The position numbers were made by a program, and so were the translations under genes. From Desulfobulbaceae bacterium UBA5611 (GTDB lineage Bacteria; Desulfobacterota; Desulfobulbia; Desulfobulbales; Desulfocapsaceae), in NCBI GenBank assembly GCA_002424635.1, contig DIKT01000029.1, positions 20,476 to 84,475 of the forward strand: a stretch of DNA of 64,000 nt, in the 5' to 3' direction. Under the pieces are notes generated by a model that was given only the letters and a program-made list of their open reading frames with translations, did not search any database and had not been told where the DNA came from. Each line of letters starts with the position of its first letter. Position 1 is the first letter of the stretch. Below, piece by piece: positions 1-11,019 of this stretch.

Positions 1-91
1 GAACGGAGGTGTATATTTGTCTCCTTGTTGAGGCCGGGAGGCCGGGATGGGACAACGTGGGATTTTTTGCTCTTAGCCGCTAGTGTAATCT

Positions 92-3000
92 TCAAGCAAC
101 GTCTTGCCGGTCCCCCATCCTGACGATAATATTATGGGTTATCAATCCTTTTTCCAGAGGGATGAAGCCGTCGGCCAGACGTTGGCCATCCATCTCCACC
201 CAGGCCACTCCGCAGACACAGTGGTCCGGATTCTCCACCTCGATCTGATAGAGGGTCCCCTCATGCCGATAGCGGAGGCTGAAGCCCTCCCAGGCGGCGG
301 GAATCACCGGCTTGATCTGCATCCGGTCGTGGTCTATATGGAGGCCGAGAACTTCTTCGACCCAGACCCGATACATCCAGGCGGCCGAGCCGGTATACCA
401 CGTCCAGCCCCCCTGGCCGATCCGTCCCGGCAACCGGTAGACATCAGCCGCTACTACATAGGGCTCAACCCCATAGTGCCAGACCGCGGTGGCATCGCGG
501 GCGTTCTCAATAGGATTGAGGATGCGCAATAACTGCACCGCGCGCTCGCCATCTCCTTTCCGGGCCATGGCCATGGCCATCCACAGACCGGCATGGGTAT
601 ACTGACCGCCATTTTCCCGCACTCCCGGCGGATAGCTTCTGATATAGCCGGGTGAAGGTTCTGATTTATCAAAGGGCGGGGTAAAGAGCAGCACCAGCCT
701 TTCATCCTGGCAAACGAGATGCTGCCAGGCTGATTCCAATCCCTGCTCCGCCCGTTGCGGATCAGCAGCCCCGCACAGCCAAGCCCATGATTGGGGCAGG
801 GAATCGATCCTGGCCTCGGTGTTGCCGGCAGAACCAAGCGGCGAGCCATCATCAAAGGTACCGCGTAGATACCATTCGCCGTCCCAGCCGGCTTTTTCAA
901 TACGCTCGATCAGGGCTGATCTTTCCTCTTGATAAGACAGACTCATCTCAGGCTGCTGCAGGAGACGCGACATTTCAACCATCCCTTGCAGCAATTCACA
1001 GAGGAACCAGCCCAGCCAGACGCTTTCCCCCTTGCCCTCAGCTCCTACCAGATTCAGGCCGTCATTCCAATCGCCAGTGCCGATCAAGGGCAGGCCATGA
1101 GGGCCGATGGTCAGACCGCGGCTGACCGCCCGCCGGCAGTGTTCAAAGAGAGTAGCCCGTTCGAGAGTGACCTCGGGAATGGAGAAGACCTCGTGCTGCT
1201 CATCTGTCAGCAGTGGCGCCTTGAGGAAAGGTAGCTCGGTCTGCAGAATCTGCAGATCGCCGGTGGTCCGCACATAATGGCCAACGACATATGGCAGCCA
1301 GAGCAGATCATCACTAAAACGTGAGCGGATACCGGCGCCGGTCGGTTCATGCCACCAATGCTGGACATCACCCTCCTGGAATTGGCGGCTGGCAGCCAGC
1401 AGGATCTGGTCGCGGGCCAGTTGCGGCCGGGAGTAAAGAAAGGCCAGAACATCCTGCAGCTGATCGCGGAAACCGAAGGCGCCGCCGGACTGGTAAAAAG
1501 CGGAACGGGCCCAGAGGCGACAGCTTAAGGACTGATACTGCAACCAGCGGTTGATCAGCAGATCAGCGGCCAGATCGGGAGTATGGACCTCAACGGTGCC
1601 AAGCAGACTATCCCACCAGGACTTGGTCTGAGCAAGGGTTTCGTCAAAGGCCAGATCTGCCTGGAAGCGCAGCACCAGTTGCCGGGCCTGGTCCACTGAC
1701 TCGGCTTGACCCAGCATGCAGATGATCTCCCGGCGCTCGCCCGGAGCCAGGTCAACGTAGATCCGCAGGGCGGCACAGGGGTCAAGTCCGGCGCCGGTCC
1801 GTTCTGACAGTCGGGTCAACCCCATGGCGGCCGGGTTAGCCAGCGAGCGGTTGCGGCCGATGAAGGCAGTGCGATCGCCTCCGTAGGAGTCAGCCGAAGG
1901 TGTTAAGGCGACGAAAGCCACCCGTTCCGGATATTCGGAGTGGTAAAGATTTTGGGCCAGCAGGGTCCGGGTTTCATCGTCCCAGCTGGTGATGACATGC
2001 ATCTGCGAGGTCTCGCGATTCTCACCCAGAATTAATTCCACATAATAAGTCAGCGACAGGCGGCGCCTTCTGGAGGAGGCATTGATAAGCCGCAATTGTT
2101 GCAGTTTGATGGGTTGGCCGCCATCGTCATCAACGGGGACAAAGACGGTCAGCTCCTGTTCGATGCCGTTACTGTTATGCTCAAAAACCGAATAACCGGC
2201 CCCATGTCGGGCCCGATAGGCTGTGTCCTCCCGGATCGGAGCGGCCGTCGGTGACCAGAACAGGCCGCTTTCTTCATCACGGAGATAGAGGGCTTCCGAA
2301 GCCGGATCCAGCACCGGATCATTTGACCAGCCGGTCAGACGATTACGCTGGCTGTTGCCATACCAGGTGAAACCGGTCCCGGTTTCACTGACCATAGTGC
2401 CGAAGCTCGGATTGGCGATGACGTTGACCCAAGGGGCCGGAGTGTTGGTCTCGGGGCCGAGATAGATGGCATATTCCCGTCCATCCGGAGTAAAACCGCC
2501 CAGGCTGTTAAAATAGTGCAGCTCCATGAAAGGTAGAGGGGCAGAAGGTTCACCGGCAACACGTTTCAGAGCCACTTTCTCCCGCAGGGCATGAACTTCC
2601 ACCGGTATCCCCAATTGCCGGGGTAAAGTACCACGGGCGGCGACCAGCACGATACTGGCGGCAAATTTAAGAAGCTTCAGGTCTTCCTCCGGAATGACCG
2701 CCGCATTACGCAGAAATACGCCGCCCGGTTGATCGTTGCGATTAAAGACGGCATTAGCCTGGATCAGGCGCTCCAGGCGTTCCATCAGTGGCCGCTCATA
2801 GCCGCCTGCCTCTTCATTAAGAATCACCAGATCGGTGGGCAAGCCGTGCATGCGCCAATAGGTATGGGCCTGGAGCATCTGGCGGGCCAGGCTGATATCC
2901 CAGGTTTTGCCTATAGTAACCAGAGTGATGGGCAGATCACCTGAAATGCCGTAAGGCCACAAGCCGGCCTGGCCCTTACGATTTTCAGCCAGACGGTGAC

Positions 3001-6000
3001 CGGGAGCCCGGAAATTGGAATTGGGAAAGAGCAAATGACTGGCCAGCTTTTGAAAACGCCGTGCTTCATCAGGTTGGATGTGCAGCATCTGTAATTCCTG
3101 CTGAGCTGAACCCCAGGCAAAATCCATGGCTCGGGTAACAGCCTGTGGTTCGCAGTATTTAGCCATCAGCAGCATAACCTGTTCCCGACTGGAACCAGCG
3201 GCGAGCAGCAGGGACAGCTGCAGACGTTGGCCTGGTTCCAGGGTAATATTGTGGCGCAGACTTAAGCATGGTTCGAGAACAAATCCCTGATTGTTGCCGA
3301 GATCCTGCATGGCCCCCATGGGATTGGCCATTGTCCGGCCGCGTCCGATGAAACGGCGGCGATCGGTTTCAAATTGCCAGTCTTCTTCAGGGGGGCAATT
3401 ATCGCCATTAGTATGCTGCAGGATCAAGCGGTGGCCGACAAACAGCGGCGGTTCATTGTCACTGCGTGGTCGTCGAAAGGCCAGCAGCGCTTGCTGTTCA
3501 GTAAGGGCCTCGGTCTGGATGAACAGCTTATTGAATGCCGGATGCTGGCGGTCGGCATTGTGGGGGGCCATAGAGAGTTCAACATAAGTAGTAAGAGCTA
3601 ATCGCCGGACCTGGGCGGAATGATTGATCAGGGTAATGCGCCGCACCTCGACATCGTCTTCCGGCGAGACGATGACTTCTGTTTCGGTATGCACACCGTT
3701 ATCATCACGGCGGAAGACGGCCCGGTCCCTGGTAAAATCCACGGCATACTGGGTAACTTTGCCACCGACTGGATGATAGGTGGTGGACCAGAGATGATTC
3801 TGCGCCGCCTCATAAAGGTAGCAGAAGGAGCCCATGGCATCACAGGTCGGATCTGAGCGCCAGCGGGTCAATTCCTGGCCGGTCCATTGGCTGTAGCCGC
3901 CCCCGCTGTTGGTAACCATCAAGTCGTAGCGGCCGTTGCTGAGCAGCAGTGTCTTGGGGGTAGCGGTATGCGGGGTAGTAAAGGTACTGCCGGTCGGGGT
4001 GATCAATTCTCCGGTATGGAGTACCGGCTCACTCTGCCGCGTCGAGCTGATGTGCAAGGTCGGCAGAATCGGGATGCGCTCCTGCAGGAGGAGCTCAAAG
4101 GCCCGGACCCGGGTATCGCTATGAAAACGGCGGGGGAAGGGATTATCATGGAGAAAGTTGATCAAGGCCAGAAAAGCCATGCCGTGATGGTGGGCCATAT
4201 AGGCTTTGATGATGACGCCGTGCTTGCCCTGACGCTGTGTCTGGCGGCTGAAATCCATGGCCTCGAAATAACCGTAATCACCGAGCATCCCCAACCCGGC
4301 CAGTAGTTTCAGATTTTTCATAGTTTCTTGCGGCGCCACATTCAAGGCCAGCAGAGTGGCATAGGGCGCGATGACCAGCTGCTCCTCAAGCCCGCGTTTC
4401 AAGCCGAGCGCCGGGACGCCGAAGGCCTTGTACTGATAGGTTTTATTGAGATCCATATTGGCAAAGGCGGACTCGGAAATACCCCAGGGGACATGGCGTT
4501 TGCGGCCATAAGCGATCTGGGCTGTTACTGCTTCGCGGGCCGCTTTATCCAGCAGCGAGTTGTCATATGAACGCTGAAACAACAGCGGCATCAGGTACTC
4601 GAACATGGTCCCGGCCCAGCTCAGCAGTACTCGCCGGTTGCCGAGAGCACCGTAGGGACGGTTCATGGAGAACCAGTGTTCGATAGGCACATCGCCTCGG
4701 GCAATGGCGATGAAACTGCCGAACCGGGCCTCACTGGCCAGCAGGTCATAACTGGAGTCGTCAAGAAGGTCTGTAGAGACATTAAAACCGATAGCAAACA
4801 GCTTGCGCTTGGCATCATAGAGAAAACGCATGTCTAATGCTGCTGACAATTCACGGATTCTGTCAATCAAGCGTTCGGCCTGCCCCAGAGTTTCCCCGGC
4901 CAGCCATTGGGCATTAACGAAGGCGGCCCGCACCCGGTCGATCCAGGCGGAGATCACAGGGGCCACCAGCGAATTTTCCTCCCTGATGGCAGTAAGGATC
5001 AGGATGGAGTTGATCTGGTTCCGGGCCAGATCATGCAACGAAGGCGGGCACGACAGATCCTTTTTGATGGCAAGCTGAGCCACCGGTCCCAGGATGGCCA
5101 GTTCCTCTTCAGTTTTTTCGGCGAGAATTTCGATCCAGCTCAGATAGCTGTCTCTGTTGTGCGCCCAGGCCGCTGCCTGTTGTTTAAGCTCAGCCGCCCA
5201 GGGGATGACGCCGGCGGCAGCAATCACCGACTTGACATTAACCTCAGTCCGCCGTTGCAGGTGCAGAAGATCGCTAATGGTAGTGGGAGCAGCATTCCAT
5301 TCCGTCAGAAGTTGATCCAGACTGCGGCGATCAAGGATAGTAATGCCTTCAAGGGCCACATGCTTTTTCAGGATCTCGCCGGTGTCAGCCAGGCCGGCAA
5401 AGGCCTTACCGTCGAGGAGTGGTCCGTGCATAAGTTCGTCGAGCCCCTTTTCCAGGGTCCACAAGGCTCCCAGCAGGTTGCCGCTGTCAACGGCCGAGAC
5501 ATAACGGGGTTCCAGGGGCACCAGGGTCTGAATATCATACCAGTTCAACAGATGCCCTTTATAGCGCTCCAGGCGGTTGATTGTGTCCATGGTGCTGGTC
5601 AGTAAGGCAATAACCTGGTCAATGGTCAGATAGCCGGCATCATGGGCACCAAGCGTGCTGGTCATCCACAGGCCGATGTTGGTTGGACTGGTGCGCATGG
5701 CCAGCCGGTCTTGATGAGCAACCTGATAATTATCGGGCGGCAGCCACAAGGTGTCGGCACTGACAAAGGTGGAGAAGTAGCGCCACGTCCGCCGGGCGAT
5801 CTGTCTGAGAAAGCGGCGGTCAATTTCCGGCAGGGCTTGTGTCTGCTGCTGCCTCACGGGCTGCAGATTCAGGATCCATACCAGCAGCGGGGAGAGCAAC
5901 CATAAGATGAGCCAAGGGGCAGCCTGCGGTAAATTGTCCGGCCTGATCTGCCGGATTGACCAGCCGACCATCAGGCTGAAGATACTGCCGATGGCCATGC

Positions 6001-9000
6001 TGGCCACGAAGAGCGGTTGCCGGCGGGAAACGTTCCACCAATGACTGGTTTGGGCCGTCCATTCCAGTAAGAGATGCTTGGAGAATATACTCCGGTAACA
6101 GGCGCGGATAATGGCATCGAGTGTTAACAAGGCCTGGTGAGGCAACAAGGCAGCATCGGCGCAGGCTCTCAGCAGATCGTGTAACAGTTTCGCCGGGGAA
6201 AAATATTTGAGACTCTCGGATGTGGTCGCTATAGTCAAGGGCTGGGTTAAGGGCTGAAAGAACAGTTGCAGGCCCACCACCAGCGAGGCTATGGCCCCTG
6301 CCCGGGAAGAGAGAAGCCAGGCGGCAAACAAAAGGGCCAGACTGGCGGCCGGCAAAAGACTGCGCCGCAGATTGTCCAAAATTTTCCAGCGGTTGAGTAG
6401 AGAGAGCGGGTTGACCTCAGAGGTGCCGGCTGGTTGGGGGACACGAGGTAACAGCCAGCCGGCAATCTGCCAGTCGCCGCGAATCCAGCGATGGGCCCGG
6501 CTATTATATTTTTGATATTCCAGGGGAAAATCATCGTAGAGTTCAATATCGCTTGCCAGCGCTACCCGGACATAGGACCCTTCGAGAAGATCATGGCTCA
6601 GCACCCGCTCGGCAGGTAAGCGGCCGGTAAGCAAACGGCTGAAGGCACGGACATCATATATGCCTTTGCCATGATATGAACCTTCGCCGCTTAAATCCTG
6701 ATAGACATCAGAGACCAACTGGGTATAGGGATCGACTCCGACCGCATCGCTGAACAGGCGGGAAAAGATCGAGCCGTTCGTGCTCGGCAGGGTCGGGCTC
6801 ACCCGTGGCTGGACGATGGTATAGCCGGATATGATTTTACCGGCCTCATCAAAACATGGCTGATTCAGGGGGTGGGCCAGGGTCTCAACCATCCGGCGGG
6901 CGGAAGCGTGTGGTAAGTGGGTATCACTATCGAGCGTGATTAAAAAACGGATATCAGCCAACCGATCCTGATCGCCGACATAGACCAGGGAAGGAGCGGT
7001 TTCCGGACGGGTGCCGTCGATTAAACGGTTCAATTCCTCCAGCTTGCCCCGTTTGCGTTCCCAACCGATGAACTTTTGTTCGGAGTCACTCCAGCTGCGT
7101 TCCCGATGAAAGAGAAAAAAACGCTCGCCCTCATGCTGATGATTTAATTCTTCAATACAGGTAACGGCCGTCTGCAGCAGCCAGCTGTCTTCTTCCCGAA
7201 CAGAGGTGTCGGAATCTGTATAGTCACTGAACAGGCTGAAGAAAAGATTGTCATCCCTGTTGGCCAGGTAGCGGATCTCCAGCTTCTCAGCCTCCGCCCG
7301 AATCGTTTCAGTATTCTCCAGCAGCATCGGCACTACCACCAGGGTGCGGAAGGCATCAGGAATACCTGTATCCTCAAAATCCATCTTCGGCAGAGGGATG
7401 GGCGGCAGCAGTCGGGTGATCAGATAATTGACCAGCTGAATTGCTAATTGACTGACCGGAATCAGCAGGAAAAAAACCAGTACAACGAAGACGGCCGGCA
7501 GCGATCCGGTCTGGCCTGCAAGCGGTCTCATGCCAAAAATGACCAGGAAAATAAAAAAAGCGGTAAAACCGGCGATGCCAAGAGTGTAAATGGCGGTATG
7601 ATTGCGATAGATCCAGGCCAAGGTCCGATGGCGCCTCGACTCCCGGCAGGCGAACTGGCGGGCGAGCTCCGCCCGCCCGCTGCCAATCAGCCACGTGCCG
7701 ACATGTCTTAGCTTGTCATCATTTATTGCTTCCTGCTGGGTCGTGGTTGCCAGTTTAACGACGCGTTCGGCCAGATATTCCTCAGTCACGTCTGCAAGGC
7801 GGGCCAGTTCTTCAATTGCCCGGCGACAACGATCACGGGTTATGAAATCCATTTGCGGATAGATCCCGGCTGGATCATGGCGCAGTACCTGCTCCACTCG
7901 GCTAAGCTGCTCGAAGATGTCCCGCCAATCCAGCATGGCCAGCTGACGCAGACTGGTGAAGGCATTGCCGCTGGCTAACTGTTCTCTGGTCTGCCGGTTC
8001 ATTTCGTAGCGATGAAGGTCGGGCAACAGTACTTTCAAAGTCCGTTCAAGCCAGTTTTTGATCGGCGCCAAGGCCGCGGCTTCATCGTAGAGTAAACCTA
8101 CCAGCTGTGCCCCGAAATAAGGGGTAGGGTGTGGCTCTGCTTTGGCAAGTTCCGACAGGATCGTGAAGAGCTGGTTGGAATCGCGGCGATTGGCCGCAAT
8201 TAAGCGATTAGCCCAGAAATCAGCCAACTGATGTTCTCTTAGATCAGCCAACGCGGTAACGGCCAGGCTCTGAATGCTTTCAATAAGGGCAAAGCGCAGC
8301 ATCTGGGGAATAGCCCAGAGCTCGCCGATCGTCAGCGGGCGCACTGACTGGTAGGCCTCGATATAGGCCAGGATATTATCCCGGTTCAGACACATTTCGG
8401 TATGCGACACCAGATCCTTGGCCAGACCGTAGATACAGGGCATCCCCCGATAGGGCTCAGAAGCCAGGATGGGCAGCTGCTGGTAATAGCGGCGGGGCAG
8501 ATTCGACAGAACCGCGCGGGCGTTGCCTTCCAGGATATACTCATTATCGAGAATCCAATCGGCAGCCGGTGTCGATTTCTGTTCCAGGCGGCTGGCTGCC
8601 GCCAGCTGGGCACAGATGTGACGAACCCAATCCCGGGATTTTTTAAAACGCTTGAGCAGTTCGGTATTGCGTTGCGGCCGTAGCTTCTCTACCTTCTGCT
8701 CGCGGGCATGACGCTGAGCATGTTCCAGCACCTGGGCCGGTAACAGTTTTACCTCAGGTCGCCGCGCCTCGGCTCGTCGTTCCTGTCTGGGATGCATGAC
8801 AAACAGGACCGGTGATATATCGCCGCTTTCCCGCAGCAGAGCCAGCGGACGGGCTAAAGATTCACAGGGTGCCTGGAGAATAAGAAGGGATTCCCCGCTC
8901 ATGAGCGAGCGGCTGTAATTATTGATTACTGCAGGTCCAACATGGTATCGGAAATGTCGAAACCAGAACAATGCGGCCAGAACACTGCTGCTGATACAGC

Positions 9001-9274
9001 CAATAATTAATATTGGCAGTAGTAGAGCCTGTTGCCACCCCGGCATCACATGCCGCCATTGCAGGAACAAAATGATACTGATAGCCAGCAGAATGGCAAG
9101 TAGTGTTACCCAGAGAGCTCGCCGCCAGAGCCAGGGACCCGGACTATGAATGTCGCCGTTGTCATCCTTGTAAACCAGGACCGTGCGGCTGAAGCCCTGG
9201 CGGGCTAAGCCCCGGAGAGCTTTTCGCGCTTCATCTTGTGTTGCAAAGTAAGCAATAAGAACGCCAATATCCAT
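92..9274 (-). CDS. cyclic beta-1,2-glucan synthase (GT84/GH94-type giant membrane enzyme)
   Basis: Giant protein of 3060 residues that should polymerise glucose from UDP-glucose into cyclic beta-1,2-glucan at the inner membrane. Membrane segments lie near residues 52-108 and 585-660. A glycosyltransferase domain follows, with a DSDTH metal-binding motif near residue 781 and an HRWIRGDWQ motif near 928 (the QxxRW-type signature), then more membrane segments to about 1190. A glucoamylase-like domain lies around 1250-1750. The C-terminal half is a GH94 phosphorylase-like region with GTGDWNDGLN near 2738, which holds the family's catalytic Asp. The family is usually about 2800-2900 residues, so this copy is slightly long. 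The start has AAAGGAAAC just upstream. The gene is the last of the minus-strand stress block and follows a DUF748 gene. Periplasmic glucans act in osmotic and envelope adaptation. Function is confident; the product ring size cannot be read. Confidence 0.93.
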   Translation of the reverse strand: MDIGVLIAYFATQDEARKALRGLARQGFSRTVLVYKDDNGDIHSPGPWLWRRALWVTLLAILLAISIILFLQWRHVMPGWQQALLLPILIIGCISSSVLAALFWFRHFRYHVGPAVINNYSRSLMSGESLLILQAPCESLARPLALLRESGDISPVLFVMHPRQERRAEARRPEVKLLPAQVLEHAQRHAREQKVEKLRPQRNTELLKRFKKSRDWVRHICAQLAAASRLEQKSTPAADWILDNEYILEGNARAVLSNLPRRYYQQLPILASEPYRGMPCIYGLAKDLVSHTEMCLNRDNILAYIEAYQSVRPLTIGELWAIPQMLRFALIESIQSLAVTALADLREHQLADFWANRLIAANRRDSNQLFTILSELAKAEPHPTPYFGAQLVGLLYDEAAALAPIKNWLERTLKVLLPDLHRYEMNRQTREQLASGNAFTSLRQLAMLDWRDIFEQLSRVEQVLRHDPAGIYPQMDFITRDRCRRAIEELARLADVTEEYLAERVVKLATTTQQEAINDDKLRHVGTWLIGSGRAELARQFACRESRRHRTLAWIYRNHTAIYTLGIAGFTAFFIFLVIFGMRPLAGQTGSLPAVFVVLVFFLLIPVSQLAIQLVNYLITRLLPPIPLPKMDFEDTGIPDAFRTLVVVPMLLENTETIRAEAEKLEIRYLANRDDNLFFSLFSDYTDSDTSVREEDSWLLQTAVTCIEELNHQHEGERFFLFHRERSWSDSEQKFIGWERKRGKLEELNRLIDGTRPETAPSLVYVGDQDRLADIRFLITLDSDTHLPHASARRMVETLAHPLNQPCFDEAGKIISGYTIVQPRVSPTLPSTNGSIFSRLFSDAVGVDPYTQLVSDVYQDLSGEGSYHGKGIYDVRAFSRLLTGRLPAERVLSHDLLEGSYVRVALASDIELYDDFPLEYQKYNSRAHRWIRGDWQIAGWLLPRVPQPAGTSEVNPLSLLNRWKILDNLRRSLLPAASLALLFAAWLLSSRAGAIASLVVGLQLFFQPLTQPLTIATTSESLKYFSPAKLLHDLLRACADAALLPHQALLTLDAIIRACYRSIFSKHLLLEWTAQTSHWWNVSRRQPLFVASMAIGSIFSLMVGWSIRQIRPDNLPQAAPWLILWLLSPLLVWILNLQPVRQQQTQALPEIDRRFLRQIARRTWRYFSTFVSADTLWLPPDNYQVAHQDRLAMRTSPTNIGLWMTSTLGAHDAGYLTIDQVIALLTSTMDTINRLERYKGHLLNWYDIQTLVPLEPRYVSAVDSGNLLGALWTLEKGLDELMHGPLLDGKAFAGLADTGEILKKHVALEGITILDRRSLDQLLTEWNAAPTTISDLLHLQRRTEVNVKSVIAAAGVIPWAAELKQQAAAWAHNRDSYLSWIEILAEKTEEELAILGPVAQLAIKKDLSCPPSLHDLARNQINSILILTAIREENSLVAPVISAWIDRVRAAFVNAQWLAGETLGQAERLIDRIRELSAALDMRFLYDAKRKLFAIGFNVSTDLLDDSSYDLLASEARFGSFIAIARGDVPIEHWFSMNRPYGALGNRRVLLSWAGTMFEYLMPLLFQRSYDNSLLDKAAREAVTAQIAYGRKRHVPWGISESAFANMDLNKTYQYKAFGVPALGLKRGLEEQLVIAPYATLLALNVAPQETMKNLKLLAGLGMLGDYGYFEAMDFSRQTQRQGKHGVIIKAYMAHHHGMAFLALINFLHDNPFPRRFHSDTRVRAFELLLQERIPILPTLHISSTRQSEPVLHTGELITPTGSTFTTPHTATPKTLLLSNGRYDLMVTNSGGGYSQWTGQELTRWRSDPTCDAMGSFCYLYEAAQNHLWSTTYHPVGGKVTQYAVDFTRDRAVFRRDDNGVHTETEVIVSPEDDVEVRRITLINHSAQVRRLALTTYVELSMAPHNADRQHPAFNKLFIQTEALTEQQALLAFRRPRSDNEPPLFVGHRLILQHTNGDNCPPEEDWQFETDRRRFIGRGRTMANPMGAMQDLGNNQGFVLEPCLSLRHNITLEPGQRLQLSLLLAAGSSREQVMLLMAKYCEPQAVTRAMDFAWGSAQQELQMLHIQPDEARRFQKLASHLLFPNSNFRAPGHRLAENRKGQAGLWPYGISGDLPITLVTIGKTWDISLARQMLQAHTYWRMHGLPTDLVILNEEAGGYERPLMERLERLIQANAVFNRNDQPGGVFLRNAAVIPEEDLKLLKFAASIVLVAARGTLPRQLGIPVEVHALREKVALKRVAGEPSAPLPFMELHYFNSLGGFTPDGREYAIYLGPETNTPAPWVNVIANPSFGTMVSETGTGFTWYGNSQRNRLTGWSNDPVLDPASEALYLRDEESGLFWSPTAAPIREDTAYRARHGAGYSVFEHNSNGIEQELTVFVPVDDDGGQPIKLQQLRLINASSRRRRLSLTYYVELILGENRETSQMHVITSWDDETRTLLAQNLYHSEYPERVAFVALTPSADSYGGDRTAFIGRNRSLANPAAMGLTRLSERTGAGLDPCAALRIYVDLAPGERREIICMLGQAESVDQARQLVLRFQADLAFDETLAQTKSWWDSLLGTVEVHTPDLAADLLINRWLQYQSLSCRLWARSAFYQSGGAFGFRDQLQDVLAFLYSRPQLARDQILLAASRQFQEGDVQHWWHEPTGAGIRSRFSDDLLWLPYVVGHYVRTTGDLQILQTELPFLKAPLLTDEQHEVFSIPEVTLERATLFEHCRRAVSRGLTIGPHGLPLIGTGDWNDGLNLVGAEGKGESVWLGWFLCELLQGMVEMSRLLQQPEMSLSYQEERSALIERIEKAGWDGEWYLRGTFDDGSPLGSAGNTEARIDSLPQSWAWLCGAADPQRAEQGLESAWQHLVCQDERLVLLFTPPFDKSEPSPGYIRSYPPGVRENGGQYTHAGLWMAMAMARKGDGERAVQLLRILNPIENARDATAVWHYGVEPYVVAADVYRLPGRIGQGGWTWYTGSAAWMYRVWVEEVLGLHIDHDRMQIKPVIPAAWEGFSLRYRHEGTLYQIEVENPDHCVCGVAWVEMDGQRLADGFIPLEKGLITHNIIVRMGDRQDVA

Positions 9275-9384
9275 GTTTCCTTTTCACGCTGGGAGCGGTA
9301 TCAAAATGGTGAATAATTTCACAGATTACAGCTTGGTTTGCCGGCTTGCTATGGCTGGCTATTAATCAATAGCCAATCTTTTTC

Positions 9385-10977
9385 TTAAGACTGTGGCTGC
9401 TGGTTCACCTCCTGTTCGAAACCGGGGAGGATGGCCTGAAAAAAGGCATTGCGAATCAGATTGACGATAATTTGCAGGATGCTGGTATCCGGATCATCCA
9501 GTGGCCCCGAGATATCAGTTTGAGTGGCCACTTGCTGGTGAGGGCGATTTGTCAGTAATTCGGTAAAGACTTTCACGGCCCCCACATAGAGTTTATGAAA
9601 GATACCCTTCTCTTCAGGGGTACGCATATCAGTGACTTCCATATTCTGGAAGATGGGCTTGACATAACCCTGCACCTCATTGTTGCGAATCGTCATCTCG
9701 GAAAAGAATGAAAAATCTCCTTTTTTGATATCAAATTTACCGTAAGCCTGAAAAATATTGCTCATCGCTCGCATATCTGTATTTTCGATAGCTATTTTCA
9801 GGTCCAGATGCGGGCTCCTGCTTTCCGGTCGGAAGGTGCCGGTAATCTCAGTGGCGCCGGAGCCTAAAAAACGTCCATGCAGCTGGAATGCCGAGGAACC
9901 CTCAGCAAGCTGGTTACTGAAATCCTTAACGGTCGCCTCGATATGATCGGCATATATACGGATCTTCGGATCAGTGGTCTGATTGAAATAGCCCAGTGTG
10001 CCTTTGGTAATTTTCATCAGATCAACCCGGATGATAGCGCCAGGCGCATTACTCATCTCCCTGGCGGCCTTGGTGGCCTGTTGCACCTGTTGCTGCTGCT
10101 TGGCTTCGGTCTCAGGGCGCAGGTCATAATCAGCATCAAGCCCCGTGAGCTCAATGGTCTCTAAGTGGATCTCGCTTTTTTTCGCTGCCAATTCCATCTT
10201 GCCGGTGGCGGACAATGCTCCCTGACGAATGGCCAGGTTCTGGCGCTGCATGATCGGTTTGAAATAACCAAGATCGATGTCTTTAAGGTCCGCCTGGCCT
10301 TTAAAGCCAAGACGTGGTTTCTGGAGAAAATTGGCATGACCGTCCAGGTGAAGCTGCCCCTGGTCAAAGATGACGGCGCTGGCTATAACCGGTGAGGGAT
10401 AGGTCTGATCGGGCGTGAAAATATTGCGGATATTGGTGGCCTCAAGCAATATTGCGCTGGCGTGCAGCGGTGGATTAGGACCTTCGTCTAGATAAGTCAG
10501 CTCACCATTATTAACCTTCAAAACATCGATTTGCAGCGGGTAAACCGCCAGGAGAGCGTCCTGCCACCCTTTCCGGGCCAAATTGGTGTCACTGGTTACC
10601 TCTTTTCTGGCCTGCTGCAGATTGATATAGAGTTTGGGCCGGTCAATTAACAGATCACCGACCAGACTGCCTTTGATAAGGGCCCGCCAATGAATACTGG
10701 CATGCAGACGTTCGATCTTGGCGACCGGCGGCTCCGGAATGTCATTCTGGATGAGGACGAGATTGTCTAAGGTCAAAGACATCCCGATCGGATGAAAAAA
10801 AGCCTTGCCGACCCTGACCGTATAGTCCGTCAGGCTCTGATTCATCTGCCGTTCGGCATACTGACGTAAGGCCTTGATGTTTATTAGATAGGAAAAGACG
10901 GTGAGCAGAAAAAAGAACCCGCCAATCACCAGGGTCCATTTCCAGACCCGGCTTTTAGGGAAGCGAACATTGACCAT
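9385..10977 (-). CDS. DUF748/AsmA-like envelope protein
   Basis: 530 residues with one N-terminal membrane anchor (about residues 13-33), followed by a long periplasmic region rich in beta structure that resembles DUF748 and AsmA-like proteins. Repeated short units such as KGQADLKDIDLGYFKP and the C-terminal block with LDDPDTSILQIIVNLIRNAF are typical of that family. AsmA-like proteins are linked to lipid transport and outer-membrane assembly. A role in envelope maintenance is inferred here, with no visible catalytic site. The start ATG at 10977 has GGAGACTTT just upstream. The gene lies 110 bp upstream of the cyclic glucan synthase on the same strand, so both may serve the envelope. Specific function unknown. 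Confidence 0.8.
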   Translation of the reverse strand: MVNVRFPKSRVWKWTLVIGGFFFLLTVFSYLINIKALRQYAERQMNQSLTDYTVRVGKAFFHPIGMSLTLDNLVLIQNDIPEPPVAKIERLHASIHWRALIKGSLVGDLLIDRPKLYINLQQARKEVTSDTNLARKGWQDALLAVYPLQIDVLKVNNGELTYLDEGPNPPLHASAILLEATNIRNIFTPDQTYPSPVIASAVIFDQGQLHLDGHANFLQKPRLGFKGQADLKDIDLGYFKPIMQRQNLAIRQGALSATGKMELAAKKSEIHLETIELTGLDADYDLRPETEAKQQQQVQQATKAAREMSNAPGAIIRVDLMKITKGTLGYFNQTTDPKIRIYADHIEATVKDFSNQLAEGSSAFQLHGRFLGSGATEITGTFRPESRSPHLDLKIAIENTDMRAMSNIFQAYGKFDIKKGDFSFFSEMTIRNNEVQGYVKPIFQNMEVTDMRTPEEKGIFHKLYVGAVKVFTELLTNRPHQQVATQTDISGPLDDPDTSILQIIVNLIRNAFFQAILPGFEQEVNQQPQS

Positions 10978-11019
10978 AAAGTCTCCGAAAGTATCTTTTT
11001 TTGACCGTACGAATTAAAA

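Noticed and set aside
104..9149. Many plus-strand and alternate-frame open frames inside the cyclic glucan synthase gene
   Set aside because: They are shadows of one long, fully motif-supported gene and have no ribosome sites or recognisable domains.
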